From Alviniconcha marisindica (taxonomy: Eukaryota; Mollusca; Gastropoda; Provannidae): 64,000 bases of DNA. The stretch is taken from contig JABMCL010000732.1 of the NCBI GenBank assembly GCA_018857735.1, positions 1,267,501 to 1,331,500 of the forward strand, read 5' to 3'. The position numbers were made by a program, and so were the translations under genes. Positions 12,246 through 25,264 of the stretch are shown here, in pieces. The notes under the pieces were generated by a model, which saw only the letters and a list, made by a program, of their open reading frames with translations, was not told the origin of the DNA and did no database searches. Within the stretch, counting starts at the first letter, position 1. Every line of letters begins with the position of its first letter.

Positions 12246-13316
12246 GAGAGGACCTCTCATGTCTGCATGCCTTTGGCACTGCAGAGAGAGAGAGAGAGAG
12301 AGAGAGAGAACAATGTTATGCAGTCTATGAACTGGACACCTTAACTACAGACTGAATGAAAGCAAATGAGTTTATTGTCAAGTGCAGTTGTCAGTGGTAC
12401 AACACAGAGTGGATGGGATGCTCAGTCACTCCCACTAGAAGAAGAGATATTTTTTCAGCAAATTGTTTTGTTACACTTTGACCTGAAGTCAAATTGTTAT
12501 TGCATAGTTAAAAAAGGATTTTGTGTGTGGCTTTAGCAACAGAAACGACTGAAATATCAGTGTAATATTTTCCTAAAACTAACATTTCTGCATATTTTGT
12601 GAGTGATTTTAGACTTCTGAAAGTCAAAAGAACCGGGGCTTCTTGATGTAAAAGACACATCATTATCTTTTTTATGAAGTGAAAAAAGGAACTGTGCTAT
12701 GTTCAGCAACAAGTGCATGATTGCTTTGAATGATTCTTGTTTCCCTTGGTCACTAAAAATATGCAGACTTTTGACAGTGCACAGTTTGAAACACCTTTCC
12801 ACAAATGGCATAAGAGAAAATGCCAACATTAAGGATTTAATATTACATCCCTGCCTTCAACATACCCTAACTACCAAATGACTGACAAGCAAACCCAAAA
12901 ACCTTAATCAGAGGTTTGCATAATGTGAGAACTCAGAGTAAGTAATTTGGTGTTTTACGCCCAGCCCAGCCAACCATTACAGAGAACTCCGAGCAAATTA
13001 AAAACCAAAATTAAATGCTTTGGGAAGTGAAAAACTGGAGGAAATGCCAGAAACAAGTTTGCAGAGTGCTGGCTGAAGAGTTATGTGGAAAGTAAAGTAC
13101 TAGCAAACAGCCATGTTGCTGGTGCATTACATTTATGTTGATAATATTGACAGCCTCAAAGCACCACAAAACTGAAGTTTCAGATACTGGCTGATATTCT
13201 GCACTGCAATTTTGAAAGGCATTTTCTGGCTGAATCATCAATGTGGACCAATAGTGCTCTGCAGACAGCACACATCAAAAGGGACGCAGCAACAGGGATA
13301 CAGTCTAACACATAAA
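12246..13316. other. Intergenic stretch
   Basis: Contains a short (GA)n run at 12284-12309. The phrase TAATTTGGTGTTTTACGCCCAG near 12947 looks like a dispersed-repeat terminus. Nothing coding. Confidence 0.5.
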
Positions 13317-13505
13317 AAAATCCCAGTCATTCTGCCAAAAGTGCAGGTGGCAGCTTACAGCTAAGCACACATGCACCTTATCTATATGACTTTGAATAAG
13401 ATGATGCTGTAAACTGGTGCATGGTTGTATGGTGTACACAGATCTTGCTATTGTTGCTATTCTGAAGCACTTTGGGTTAATCTCAAGAAGAGCCACATGA
13501 CAAGT
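13317..13505 (+). repeat. SINE body fragment (same family as 50884-51335)
   Basis: TCATTCTGCCAAAAGTGCAG, the adjoining GTGGCAGCTTACAGCTAA and the TGCATGGTTGTATGG region match the body of the full tRNA-headed copy at 50884-51335. The tRNA-like head is missing, so this is a 5'-truncated copy. Confidence 0.75.
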
Positions 13506-16500
13506 GTTCATATGTTTTAAAAACAAAAAAACATTCAATTTCATTATTCCAACACCACTGTGACCTTGACAGGTCACCAAAACTAACAGTTTGAAGCTCA
13601 CTGGACTTTATCATCTTACAAAGTCAGAAATATTCTACTTAAGTTGACTGGAAAAATGAACATTCAAGTTTTTAGAAAGTTTTTTTCAAAAAGACACATA
13701 ACTAAATTATCTCCAGCACCAAGTCCAAACCATAAAAAAATATGAGTGCACCTAGTCAGAACAGGATGTTGTTGTTTTTCTGGCTCCATATTTGATCCAA
13801 TTGTTGAATGTATTCTTGTAAGTTATTTGATGTTTTATGTGCATGATGAGCCAAAAGGCAAATTTCTCTGCACAGAGATAATAAAGTTGTGGTGTACCAG
13901 GACACTGCAACTTTAATCTGATGTTCCTGAATGCACTGTGACACAGAAAACAAGCAACAGTCAATGTAAGTGAGATGGCCAGGTAAAGTTCAACGGGGGT
14001 GACATCATGCAAAGTATTGAAAGACATAGTCTTGAAAGTGGCTGGGAAAACTCCAACATGAAGGTCTTTGCTACTAAGTGCTATGCTCTTCATAGCAGAC
14101 TTGCCGGTTGTTTAAATAACGATAACAGCACAGAGAGTTTTCTGAGCACCCTTCCCCTTGCAAAGACAAGGACAAAAACAAGACAGCACAATAAATTATG
14201 GGTAAACCAGCTTTAACACAAAGTTGGATTCATATGGGGTGGGGGATGCGGAGTCAGGGTGTGTGGATATCGACATTCAATGGCACTGTCAATTTGCACA
14301 ATCGTATACAGTTCATGCTACTGATTTGTGTAAATAACATTCTGATTAGGCAAAGAAACATTTCAGAACCGATCACAAAAACAACAGCAAAAAAGTATGA
14401 AGACTACATGTATCTCTGAATACAGCATCAGAAGCCAAATATTTAAATTGTAACATCTAAAACTGGTCCCAAATAACATCTAAAACTGGTCCCAAATATA
14501 GAGTAAATGAGAATAAAACACGCTCAAAATATATGTATATATTTATGTGTGTACTGAGAGTGAAAAACAACCTTGACCAAGTGTGGCATGCATCACATGG
14601 ATAAAGATGTATTTCATGATTATGCTCAATGCTGACACAGTGAACTAATCAAATATTTGAATCAATTAACTGAAATTGGACAACAACCACTACAAAATGA
14701 TTTTTATTCACTCTCAACATGGAAGTTTCTCTTTTTAAAACATTTTAAGCATCAAGCACAGAAAAACCTGCAAAGAGTATTGTAAAATCACTGGCACGAG
14801 CAAGGCTAAATGTTGATGATTAATATTCTTCAAACACTGCCAGGCATCATGAATGTTTTTGCACAAGAAGTAAATATTTAAGTACACATGGACATCAAAA
14901 CCAATTTGTTTCTCTGTTTATTTCCACCCTGTGAAGATGTAAAATGTACAACATTGTAAGGAAAAAGAAAAGAAAAAAGGCTGAAACATGTATTCTCTCT
15001 GGTCCACACGATGGAACAAGAACATTCTAAGGCACACAGCCCTTTTGTAGGCCTTGTGTAACATGATCATAACATGGCTGAGGGTTTTTTGTTGCTGACC
15101 TTGGTAAGGCTCTTATGTCCAAAGCAGCTGTGAGAAATAGGACCAGTTAATTCTATCCTGTTGAATGCAACACAAATAATGTCACAGCATCACAAACTAC
15201 GTGTAGCAAATGCTGCTCCAACCTTGCAAGCTACATGTTGAAAATGTGGCGGCAGCATCACAAACTACATGTTGCAAATAATGCTGCAAGATCACAACAT
15301 GTTGCAAGAATGTGACAGCACCCCCAGCTCCATTGGAAAGGCAGAATTTGTGACAAAATTCAAGCATAAAAAGCCATATTCTGACCTACTCCAAGCTGGG
15401 AAGAGTGTGCCTCTGACAGCTCTGCACTCTCAGAAGATGGGAGCTTGTTCTGTTTGCCTGGGGTACCCCAGGGGAAGGTTAGAAGGTAAACAGAGACTTG
15501 TGGGTCCAATGAACCAGACAGGCAAGCCTTACTGGGTCGGTCAGGGTTATCGCAGGTCACGCACATGGCACTGCTGCCTTCCCATGCTGACAGTTGCAGT
15601 GTTTTGTGAGGCACGCAGGTGTAAGAGCAAGAAGGCCAACAGTGAAACATCATGATCATTATTCCAAAACTGATATGTGATTATTCTGTCAAAAATGACC
15701 AGCAAGAAGAATATGTTAATATCATTCAGAACTACCGCAAAATGACAAGTAACATTACAGTGAAAATTGACACTGTAGCACAAAATGAGCAATATAATTC
15801 TGGACACACGATACATTTCCAGACCAGGTGTAAATTATTGGTCCAAAAAGCATGAAAATATTGACAGATAAAAATGCAATCAGATGAGACTAATGGCATT
15901 CATTTCACCAAGTACCGAATACAATCATTCACTTACACAAGACTGACTACAGTCACACACGCAAAAGGTTTGATGATTTATGCTAGTGTACACTGCTTAC
16001 ACAGCATACTACCAAAGATTACTGGTTAATTAGTCTTTCACTCTAAATAATTAGACTTTCACTCTAAAAAGACACAAGTACTGGAAAAGTTGTAAACAGA
16101 CAGCATGGGACTTCAATACCACTACGAGCATGCCTACACAATTTGACTGTGAGCTCCAAATTCTACAACAAGAAAAAGAAATGTGTGGCTGCATTCTCAC
16201 CACTGTAAAATATGTTTGTATGTTGTTTACAGCTGTCCTGAACTGCAGGTTTTGTGGACGAAGAAATAGGAAACACTTTTCAGAGAAAACTTTGATCAGA
16301 AACCTGTAGCGTACTTTTCTAGCAAAATCATATATGCTTTTGTTTTTGTTCAGCATCAGAGGGTTGACCCACAAACTGTAAGTCTTCATCCCTGTTCCTT
16401 TGTAAGCAACATCCAATAACACATACAGCAGTCAACATTTCTGTGTCTGAACTGTTCTCACGACAAACAGAAAAATGTTAAAAATATTGTTTTCCCTTCA

Positions 16501-16965
16501 GTGTTGGAGATCCAGATGTTTTCCTGGATGCACGACATGTCACAGAACAAAGCTAAAAGCAAAACCCAGTCAGAATCTGTAAGCCTCAATATGAACAAGA
16601 CGTAAGTTAAGCCCTAATATCAACAAGACGTAAGTTTGTGGCATTTAAATGGTCTGAGCTGTTTGACATTGCCGGTGAGAATCAATCTCTGTGATGCACA
16701 CAGATTACATTATTAATTACAGTTAAATATCACATGTGTGTAATACACTACAAAGCCTTGAAATAAATTTTACTCACATGTATGTAAAGTTAAATCACCA
16801 GATCCGTTTTTCATCAGCTGAAACTGGAAGACGAGTCGTGAGATTTCTCTCTTTCCCTCTCATTTTTTGCAGCACACACACACACACACACACATTCCGA
16901 CCTTCCCCCGCTCTCTCCCACCCCCCTCCACTACCCAAAACACACAAATTTGATCAGCACAGGTC
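13506..16965. other. Gene-free region, possibly including the 3'UTR of the PPxY gene
   Basis: About 3.4 kb with no supported exon. A short duplication (ATCTAAAACTGGTCCCAAAT) lies at 14455-14500 and a degenerate repeat around ACAAACTACATGTTGCAAAT at 15185-15300. The part next to 16966 should be 3'UTR of the minus-strand gene. TTTTTATT near 14701 is one possible reverse poly(A) signal, but the transcript end cannot be fixed from sequence. Confidence 0.45.
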
Positions 16966-19900
16966 TCAAGTCCTGTTCTCCCTAGAAGCATTCCCAAAAG
17001 ACTTGGCGTTTGCACCAAACGAAGAAAATGTCATTGGTCGTCCTCGGGAAATGCCGATGTTCTCGACAGACAAGGCGCGACGTAACACCGGAGAAGCAGT
17101 AGCAGCTTCCTTGCTGACGAAGATGTTCTCTTGGCTCTGAGCCAGTATGTGCAGAGCTGCATCGTAGTTAGGAGGTGGAGTGATGGGCTCCTCAGCTAAA
17201 GATATTTGCCTCTGAAAGCAAAGAAAACCACTCTGTTGATGACCATGATGAGGTGAAGGTACCTGTCTCTGAAAGCACCAAACAACAACAATAACAACAA
17301 CAAAAACACTGTGTTGATGACCATGATGAGGTGAAGGTACCTGTCTCTGAAAGCACCAAACAACAACAACAACAATAACAACAACAAAAACACTGTGATG
17401 ATGACCATGATGAGGTGAAGGTGCCTGTCTCTGAAAGCACCAAACAACAACAACAAAAACACTGTGATGATGACCATGATGAGGTGAAGGTACCTGTCTC
17501 TGAAAACACCAAACAACAACAACTACAAAAACACTGTGATGATGACCATGATGAGTTGAAGGTACCTGTCTCTGAAAGCACCAAACAACAACAACAAAAA
17601 CATTGTGATGATGACCATGATGAGGTGAAGATATTTGCCCTTGGAAGTGCAGAATAACACAGTGATAATGACCATGATAAAGTAAAGGTATGATGAAGTA
17701 AAGTTATTAGCCTCTGAAAGCAAAGAAAACTACTTTGATGACCATGATGAGGTGAAGGCATTTGCCCTGAAAGCAACAACAAAAACAACTCAAAATACTG
17801 TGATGATGATCATGATGAGGTAAAGGTATTTGCCCTTGGAAGTGCAGAAAAACACAGTGATAATGACCATGATGAAGTAAAGTTATTAGCCTCTGAAAGC
17901 AAAGAAAAACACTTTGATGACCATGATGAGGTGAAGGCTTTTGCCCTAAAAGCAACAAAAAAACACAACCCAAAATACTGTGATGATGATCATGATGAGG
18001 TGAACGTGAAGGTATTTTCCCTTGGAAGTGCAGAAAAATACAGTGATAATGACCATGATGCAGTGAAGGTATTAGCCTCTGAAAGCAAAGAAAAACACTT
18101 TGATGACCATGATGAGGTGAAGGCATTTGCCCTTGGAAGTGCAGAAAAACACCGTGATGATGACCATGATGAGGTGAAGGTATTTGTCTCTGAAAGCGCA
18201 GAAAAACACTGTGACAATGAGGTGAAAAAATGGTGTAAAAAACACACACTAATGATGACCATGATGTGGTGAAAGTATTTGCCTCTGAAAGTGGAGAAAA
18301 ACACAGTGATGATGATGATGATGATATAGGTGAAGGTATTTGCTCCTGAGAGTGGAGAAAAATACCACAATGATGAAAACACTGTGATGATGATCATGAT
18401 AAGGTGAAGGTATCTGCCTCTGAAAGTGGAGAAAAACACCACGATGATGACCATGATGAGGTGATGCCTCTGAAAAATGGAGAACAACAGGAGAAAGCTG
18501 ATGTTAATGAACAACAGGAGAAAGCTGATGTTAATGAACAACAGGAGAAAGCTGATGTTAATGAACAACAGTATGGGTGTGGGTGTGGGTGCGACTAAAA
18601 CACAGTCATCTTGATGAAAGAGTTCATGCAGGGTCAACTTACAGTTCGCTGCATATGTGGCGTAGGGGGGTAGAGGTTGATGTTGACAGCATCATCATAT
18701 GCTGGGGGTGGCATCAAAAGCTCTGGGTGGTCTGTCTCCTCCAAATCCACCCCTGCATGGCACAAAGCACAGCAAGCATAGAGAGCTATGCACTGCAAAC
18801 AGTGAGGGCTGGGGCACTGGATACTTAACACTAGTCAACAGCAAACGTTCGAACAGGGTTTAACACAACTGAATCATTCATCAAATAATTCTGAATCACT
18901 ATTCTGGACACACATCATTTTATGTGTGAAGAGGACTGGGCAAAAATAAGGTTGAATGAACTGGGATGGCAGAAATTAGAACATAAGGTAATGAAGCTGC
19001 ACACAGACAAACTGAAATATTGCTAATGAAGGGATATTGTGTACCACCCACTGTGGATTTTTGTCCTGATTATAATTATGGATTCCCACATGAAAGACAC
19101 TCATTAAAACCTTGCTAAGTCATTTCAAGACAGATTCATTAAAACATTGCAAAGTAATTTTAACTTTAAGACATGAAGAAACTCATTAAAACTGGGTTTT
19201 TTCAAATTCTGCTGTGCATAGAAAAATTAAGGTTTCTGATTGGCCTAACCTGTCTGTGAGACTTTTTGCAGATGCAACTGCATCAGCAGCACAAATTGTT
19301 TGGCAGGGAAGGGGTTGAGAGGACCCGAGATGCTGCTTTACTAGGGTCCCCTTGAAGCTGAGGCACACACTGACCATACTTCAGTCCCCTTTAAGCTCAT
19401 GCACACACTGACCCTACTTGGGTCCCCTTTAAGCTCATGCACATACCGACCCTACTTGGATCCCCTTTAAGCTCATGCACACACTGACCCTCCTTGGGTC
19501 CCCTTTAAGCTCATGCACACACTCACCCTACATGGGTCCCCTTTAAGCTGAGGCACACACTGACCCTACTTGGGTCCCCTTTAAGCTCAAGCACACACCG
19601 ACCCTACTTCAGTCCCCTTTAAGCTCATGCTCACACCGACCCTACTTCAGTCCCCTTTAAGCTCATGCTCACACCGACCCTACTTCAGTCCCCTTTAAGC
19701 TCATGCTCACACCGACCCTACTTCAGTCCCCTTTAAGCTCATGCTCACACCGACCCTACTTCAGTCCCCTTTAAGCTCATGCACACACCGACCCTACTTG
19801 GGTCCCCTTCAAGCTCAGACTCACGCTGACCCTACTTGGGTCCCCTTTAAGCTCATGCACACACTGACCCTGCTGGTTGGTGTTAGCGCTGCGTCGCTGC

Positions 19901-20356
19901 TGCAGGCAGTAGAGCATGACGAGGAAGAGGACCACGCCCATCCCCACACCAACCATGATCAGGATTGTGTCCTGGTTCAGCATCTCTTCCTCAGCTGTCC
20001 TCAAGCACACACAACAGTCAGTGCAACAGTACATCATTGCAAGCTGTGCACACAGTGCAACCAGCCACAGAGATTTAAATAGAAAATAAATTATTACCCA
20101 ATGCCGCCAACTGTCAGTGTCACCAAAGGAATTCATTTGGTAAATATGACGGAGCACCAATAAGGCATATATATATATATGTATATATTATTATATATGA
20201 TATAGCATCAATAAGGCATCTTAAACCAAAAGCCTTAATAAGTTACCTTGAAGTTTTAAATTCTGTCCTGAACTCTTCTACCTGCAGGACAAAACCCATT
20301 TTAATATAATTAAAGTATTTGTACAGCACAAAAGAGACTATTCTAAGTGCGTGCAC

Positions 20357-20405
<49 letters not shown>

Positions 20406-20831
20406 TACACACACAGGCACCTGCACACACGAGCACACTGGCTACACAAAACATAATTATTAAAAAAATGTAAACAGGCTTTAGCAGACTTGAGACAGAT
20501 GGAGAGACAAGGCGAAGACCTTCTAGAAGGTCTGCATTTCTTTAACAAAGCTGTCAAAATGAGGCTTCATCTAGCAACAGTCACAACACGTCAGAGCTCC
20601 ACCCAAGCACAGCTCCTGAACTTACGACAAAGCTCCATGCGCGGTATGCAGGAGCCGTCCATACACAGTCGCTGCGAGTCTTGCAGACACAACTCTGCTG
20701 GTTTCTTTGTTGTGCCTTCTGGGCGTGGAGTCCCTGACCATGCCATCTTGCTGGGTCTGCACAGTTCTGACACAACCTCACTCTGCCAAGCAAGCTCTCT
20801 GATTTTGTTGTGCTCTCCTCGGGATGCGGCT
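16966..20831 (-). CDS. Single-pass membrane protein with two cytoplasmic PPxY motifs (5' end not resolved)
   Basis: Four exons are proposed: 20626-20831, 19869-19994, 18643-18752 and 16966-17211. The last three are firm because splice sites and phases agree (1, 1, 0) and the frame closes at TGA 16966-16968. The 126-nt exon encodes an acidic stretch (PEEEMLNQ) and a hydrophobic helix (about ILIMVGVGMGVVLFLVMLY) followed by QQRR, which suggests an outside-to-inside orientation. The tail carries PPPAYDDAV and PPPNYDAAL; PPxY motifs bind WW domains such as those of NEDD4-family ubiquitin ligases. The 5'-most exon has a CLQDSQRLCMDGSCIPRMEL segment resembling half an LDL-receptor class A module, and its acceptor is uncertain. 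LDLRAD3/4-type proteins share this architecture, but I cannot confirm orthology. The start codon was not found and may lie in an upstream exon nearer 26.8 kb. Confidence 0.6.
17212..18480. repeat. Complex minisatellite filling the last intron of the PPxY gene, iterating its splice acceptor
   Basis: Units of about 60-90 bp contain GATGACCATGATGAGGTGAA and TGCCTCTGAAAG, with CAA-rich linkers in the part nearest the exon. Read on the minus strand the TGCCTCTGAAAG piece is CTTTCAGAGGCA, the same sequence as the real acceptor and first exon bases at 17211. At least twelve units carry CTTTCAGAGRCA. The array occupies nearly all of the 1.4-kb intron between 17211 and 18643. Confidence 0.9.
18484..18568. 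repeat. 27-bp tandem repeat, three copies
   Basis: Three almost identical copies of ACAACAGGAGAAAGCTGATG plus TTAATGA, directly next to the larger array. The near-identity points to a recent expansion. Confidence 0.9.
18844..19339. other. Intron sequence between the TM exon and tail exon
   Basis: Holds a fragment of dispersed repeat D (18936-18995) and a loose repeat around ACTCATTAAAACATTGCAAAG at 19098-19190. No exon. Confidence 0.5.
19340..19869. repeat. 37-38-bp minisatellite that begins at the splice donor of the TM exon
   Basis: About 14 units. On the minus strand each reads GTCAGTGTGTGCATGAGC then TTAAAGGGGACCCAAGTAGG. The first unit starts exactly at the donor of the transmembrane exon (19868/19867), so AGG|GTCAGTG is repeated down the intron. 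Confidence 0.9.
20170..20410. repeat. (TA)n and (CA)n microsatellites
   Basis: TA-rich tract at 20170-20200 and (CA)n at 20364-20402, in the intron between the cysteine-rich exon and the TM exon. Confidence 0.85.
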
Positions 20832-20904
20832 CTGTCATGCCGGTCAGCAGTGACAGCAGCAGGACAAATTCAGGCGGTGACGAGGTGCACAGAGTTCATG
20901 CATT

Positions 20905-21063
20905 GTCTGAAACACAGTGGAAACAGGCCTTTGAACATAATCGTAATAATGTTGAAACAGGCATTGTCTGAAATACAGTGGAAACAAGCCTTTGAACATA
21001 ATCGTAATAATGGTGAAACAGGCATTGTCTGAAACACAGTGGAAACAGGCCTTTGAACATAAT
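20905..21063. repeat. 60-bp tandem repeat, three copies
   Basis: Units contain GCATTGTCTGAAACACAGTG and GAAACAGGCCTTTGAACATA, with few differences. On the minus strand each unit includes CACTGTGTTTCAG, a plausible splice acceptor, and the array lies just upstream of the cysteine-rich exon. Confidence 0.85.
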
Positions 21064-21513
21064 TTTAAAACACTTCTTCTTCTTCTTCCTTTTTTTTAAT
21101 TTAAAGTCCTTTCACATAAGTGATATTAGACTGACCTTACAATTATTATGCTAACATGTATCAGCAAGTTGCACCAATACTCAATAGATATTTATGTTAA
21201 AAAACAAACAAACAAAAAAACAGACATTGCCAGAAACACAAATGAAACAGGTGCTTAAACAAACCTGGATACAAAATAATCAAAATAATAAAGGGAATTT
21301 CTAATTCTATCGTGCCCATCTAATATACAAGGTGGGACTGGGAATGTTACATTTTCCACACAAGGTGGGAACATCCCATCTACCACACATGGTGGGACTG
21401 GGAGTGTCACAATCTCTAGAATATTGAAATAAAGGCACAACAACATTCAAATTAAGAACTCTTTAACTTGGGATTCACTGCTAATTTACATACATCATAT
21501 AATCCTTGTGTCG

Positions 21514-21519
21514 GAGAGA

Positions 21520-21576
<57 letters not shown>

Positions 21577-21580
21577 TTCA

Positions 21581-21642
<62 letters not shown>
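21514..21642. repeat. (GA)n microsatellite, two blocks
   Basis: Two long GA tracts separated by AAAATTCACAC. The arginine-glutamate open frames over them are low-complexity artefacts. Confidence 0.95.
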
Positions 21643-21645
<3 letters not shown>

Positions 21646-24600
21646 ATTCACACAATCTTGTTTCTATCTTTCATTGTGGAGGCATGAGGGAATGTGTAGC
21701 TTTGTAAGCTGTCACTGATGAATTTTAAAAAATAAAAAATAAAATGTAATGCTATCATATTATCAATAAGTATTATCTGTGGAGAAAATGACCATATAAT
21801 GCCTTTGATTCAACTTCACCTTTTCCCCCAAACAAATGTTCAAATTTCTTTGCTCGTGGTTTAATCTTATATTTTTTTCAAGCATTCTGGGGAGACATAT
21901 AATATGGCTGAATACTTTTTGATCAATCACAGCAGATGTTTTTGATCAGTTGTATAAATCTGTAAATAAAGCAAATACATATCATCTGTACTCAAACACT
22001 AATCGGATGTAAATGAGCAAACTGTACACACCATACTTTAATGCTGATAATGATACGTGGTTATTACCGACTATTTTGAGTGAGTTGGCTGTGTTTGCTG
22101 TTGATTGTACTACATCCTGAACCAGACTTTTTACTTGGAAGCTGTGAGCTAATGACTTGCGTTTTACCTGATCCGACCTCTGTGCCACTGAGCAGGCGTT
22201 AAACAACCCCATGCTCAGCTGGCAACTGTGCTGTCTTCTCACATTCTTCCCATCATCTTTTCACCCTGATATAACCATCATGGTTGACGGGCGTTAAAAG
22301 CCAATTATCTCCATCCCGTCACCTTCAGTTCCACAGTCAAAACTGCATTAACTAATAATAGTGATACTATGAAATGTTTTGCACTGGCTGGTTAATACTA
22401 TTGAGTTGACAGGCCAGTGTTAACGAATGTTATTGATATTATTGCTTTTATGTTAGGTTAATTTTAATGTATTAATTATGAAAGGATTGATTGAACTGAA
22501 CCCAATGAGCATACTTAGTACTCTCTCTCTCTCTCTCTAACTTTTCATAAGGCGGCAGAGGGAAGAAAGACAAAAATCATTTCACGTAAAGCCTAAAGGT
22601 CATATCTGAGTTTTGTTACAATGTCAATGACATTCAGCCTGTGAACTTTTCAGACACCGTTTTATTAAAAGCATCATGTTAAATGGAAGAAGCTTTGTGT
22701 ACAAGTTTTTGCCTGTTGGCTGGTCCTGTCGACTTCGTCCCTTTTGTCACAGTTGTGATGACTTTCATGCTCTGCGTAGAGACTGAAAGTTGTGAGCACT
22801 GACCACTCTGTTATGTATGTGAATGTCATTTTTGTGTGCGCAAAGCATACTGCTTGTTTCTTGATATGATGTGCGTCTACTCATGGAAGTCATCACATGA
22901 GGAAACTCTTCAACTTAGTTCAAGTTGAATGGTTAAACTTGCTGCGTAGAATACGTGGCAGACACTCCAAAAAGTTTTAAAAGTGCAGAATCGTGTGCTG
23001 GTGTAGACAGCAAGCGATGCTAAATTATGGGATTTACGCAAATTTATAAAGCGCTTTAAAGGGACTGGCCCATGCAGATTTGGCTAAAAAATGATTTTTT
23101 GCGTGAATTTTTATTGTTTTATGTGCGATTATTATGTAACATTAATTTCTGCTTTGGTCCTGTTGAAATGCGACAATTTAAGAATAACTGTAGTGGTCTA
23201 AAAATAGATTGGGGATCTCCCCCGGGTGCAGCTATTTATGGAATGCGTATCACATCATTACATTTTGTTGTTTTACACAAATGTAGACTCGGCCTACAAA
23301 CATGACAATGGCGTTGTCTCAGGCACGTAATCTGCTCAGGCATAATAATTTGTCTGGGTGACTTAACTGATGATTGTGTGAATAATTTTATGTCTTTCTA
23401 TGAATAAATCTCTTAATCGTGCTATGTGTAATTCACTATAGTGGATGAGACCTGTAGTTGCCGTTTACTAATAATGCTCGGCGACGGACCGAGGTGCAAA
23501 GAGTTGAGTGACAATTCTTTTTCAGCGTATTGATCGATGCTACTACAGGAAATATTTTAGTCACCATAATAATAATAATGAAAAGAAAAGAAAAACCTGC
23601 CGGCCGGTGGCAGGCCAGAAACACACACTTATGCAAACAGGTAGTACTTAGTAGACTATTTAAACTATGGTTCCGGTAGACTACTCCTATCAATCAAAAA
23701 AGAAGTATCAGGAACCTTTTCTTTTACTTGTCCAGTAACAGCATAGCCAGGTTCTTATCGCAGACGTCTAACCTTGTGCACCGCTCTCTCCACCTCTCCA
23801 CCTGGTCACCAAGGTTTACCAGCCACGACCTGTACCTACGTTGTCACTATGTCAGTCTCTTGCCAGTCGAGCTAAACTTTTTTTTTCTTTTTTTGGGGGG
23901 AGGGGGGGGGGATATGAAGATAAATGGTAGTAACTCCAAATTATCTCTGCTTTGATTGCATAATCTTGAAAAAAGGAAAAGAACTGTGAAGATATAAACA
24001 CCACTGTTTCATTCTCAGTTCTTCGTTGGTTTTGTTCAATGGGCTATTCGCTCCTTATAACAGCACATGAAAGAATGTATTTATTATCTATTACTATTAG
24101 CACAAAAGAAGGCGGCACACAAAACAAAACATGTCCCATGTTCTCTTGTTGAGTACATTTATATTCCTAGTCATTCTTTTCAGTTTTGCCATTCTTGCCA
24201 TCACTAACTACTTCTAGAGCCATTGTTTCCTTCGACTCTTCTTTCTCCTTTCTATAATCTTGCGTCAAATTATTGATATCGTAATGACGTCAAAATGATT
24301 TTGCCATCATTTCATTGAGCCAAACACATAGAGTGGCATGGGGGAAATTCGTCCACTCGCTCGGTTGGGGGAACTTCGGCCACCCAAACACCTTGTGAAC
24401 TGCACTCAATTCTATGCATCAACCCCTACAATTGAACTTTTCCCAACTGTAACAACTCAGCTTCATAATGGATCAGTCCACAAACAAAACAACAATGATT
24501 GTTACAAGTAGCGTGTGGGAAAACCTGTTCTACTTTGGGAGCCTTGCTATTCGCTTGGCAAAAGAAACATAGGACCGAATACTGTTGGCAGATCTTGTTT

Positions 24601-25264
24601 GTCTTGAAGTTCAGTGTCTGCCACGATCCGCCCACTTAAAAATCTTCCTAATTTTGGCATTTTGATGACATCGTTTTAAATCTGCATATATCCATTCTTA
24701 ATAAATAAAAAAATTACATCAGCTTCTTCTTGTCTGTCTTCTTCTTTGCTTCCTTCTTCTTTATTATTATCTGTCTATTTTTCTTGCATTTGACAAAGAC
24801 ATATTGTTTCCTTGTGTTATGTCGTATAGGTTAATACATTTCCCTAGATCTGTTCTATCAGTTTTGTCAACCTCATCAGTAGTTGTTCACTCATTCCTCA
24901 GAAAAAGAATGTTTTCTTTCATATTCATGAAATCACACGGGTAGTTGTGTTGTATACTACTTACTAGTCTGTGATTTGTCGAAGGTGTCTACAAACCACA
25001 ATGAGCATGTGTTGGTTGAGCCAGTGTGACAAAATCGTGTCTTGAATTGTGCATGTCACGGCTGTTCCCTAGGCTTTAAATCGGGTGCTTTAGCTGCTCA
25101 CTGGCTGAGCTATTTTTAGCTCCCCATGCACATCTGCTCTGTCTGTGGAATCTTGGTACTGTGGAATCTAGGTCAGTACCAGGGTGGTCAGTACTAAGTA
25201 CTAGCCGGCTGCCCTCTCACTTTCCACTTGGCTGGATTGCCACATGTGTTGTGTTGTTTCCACA

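Noticed and set aside
15269..15655. 128-codon plus-strand open frame
   Set aside because: No domain, no splice signals, starts in a degenerate repeat; probably chance or antisense to 3'UTR.
17192..18637. Long open frames over the intronic array as a separate gene
   Set aside because: They are frames of the minisatellite inside the PPxY gene's last intron; only the terminal exon at 16966-17211 shows non-repetitive coding sequence.
20581..20838. Alternative frame in the cysteine-rich exon (starting MTEPHPEE)
   Set aside because: It reaches the donor in phase 0, which would put the transmembrane exon out of frame with an immediate stop; the other frame joins in phase.
24426..24635. Minus-strand frame with several Cys/His residues resembling a zinc finger
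   Set aside because: Spacing fits no finger type I can name, and no flanking exon was found.
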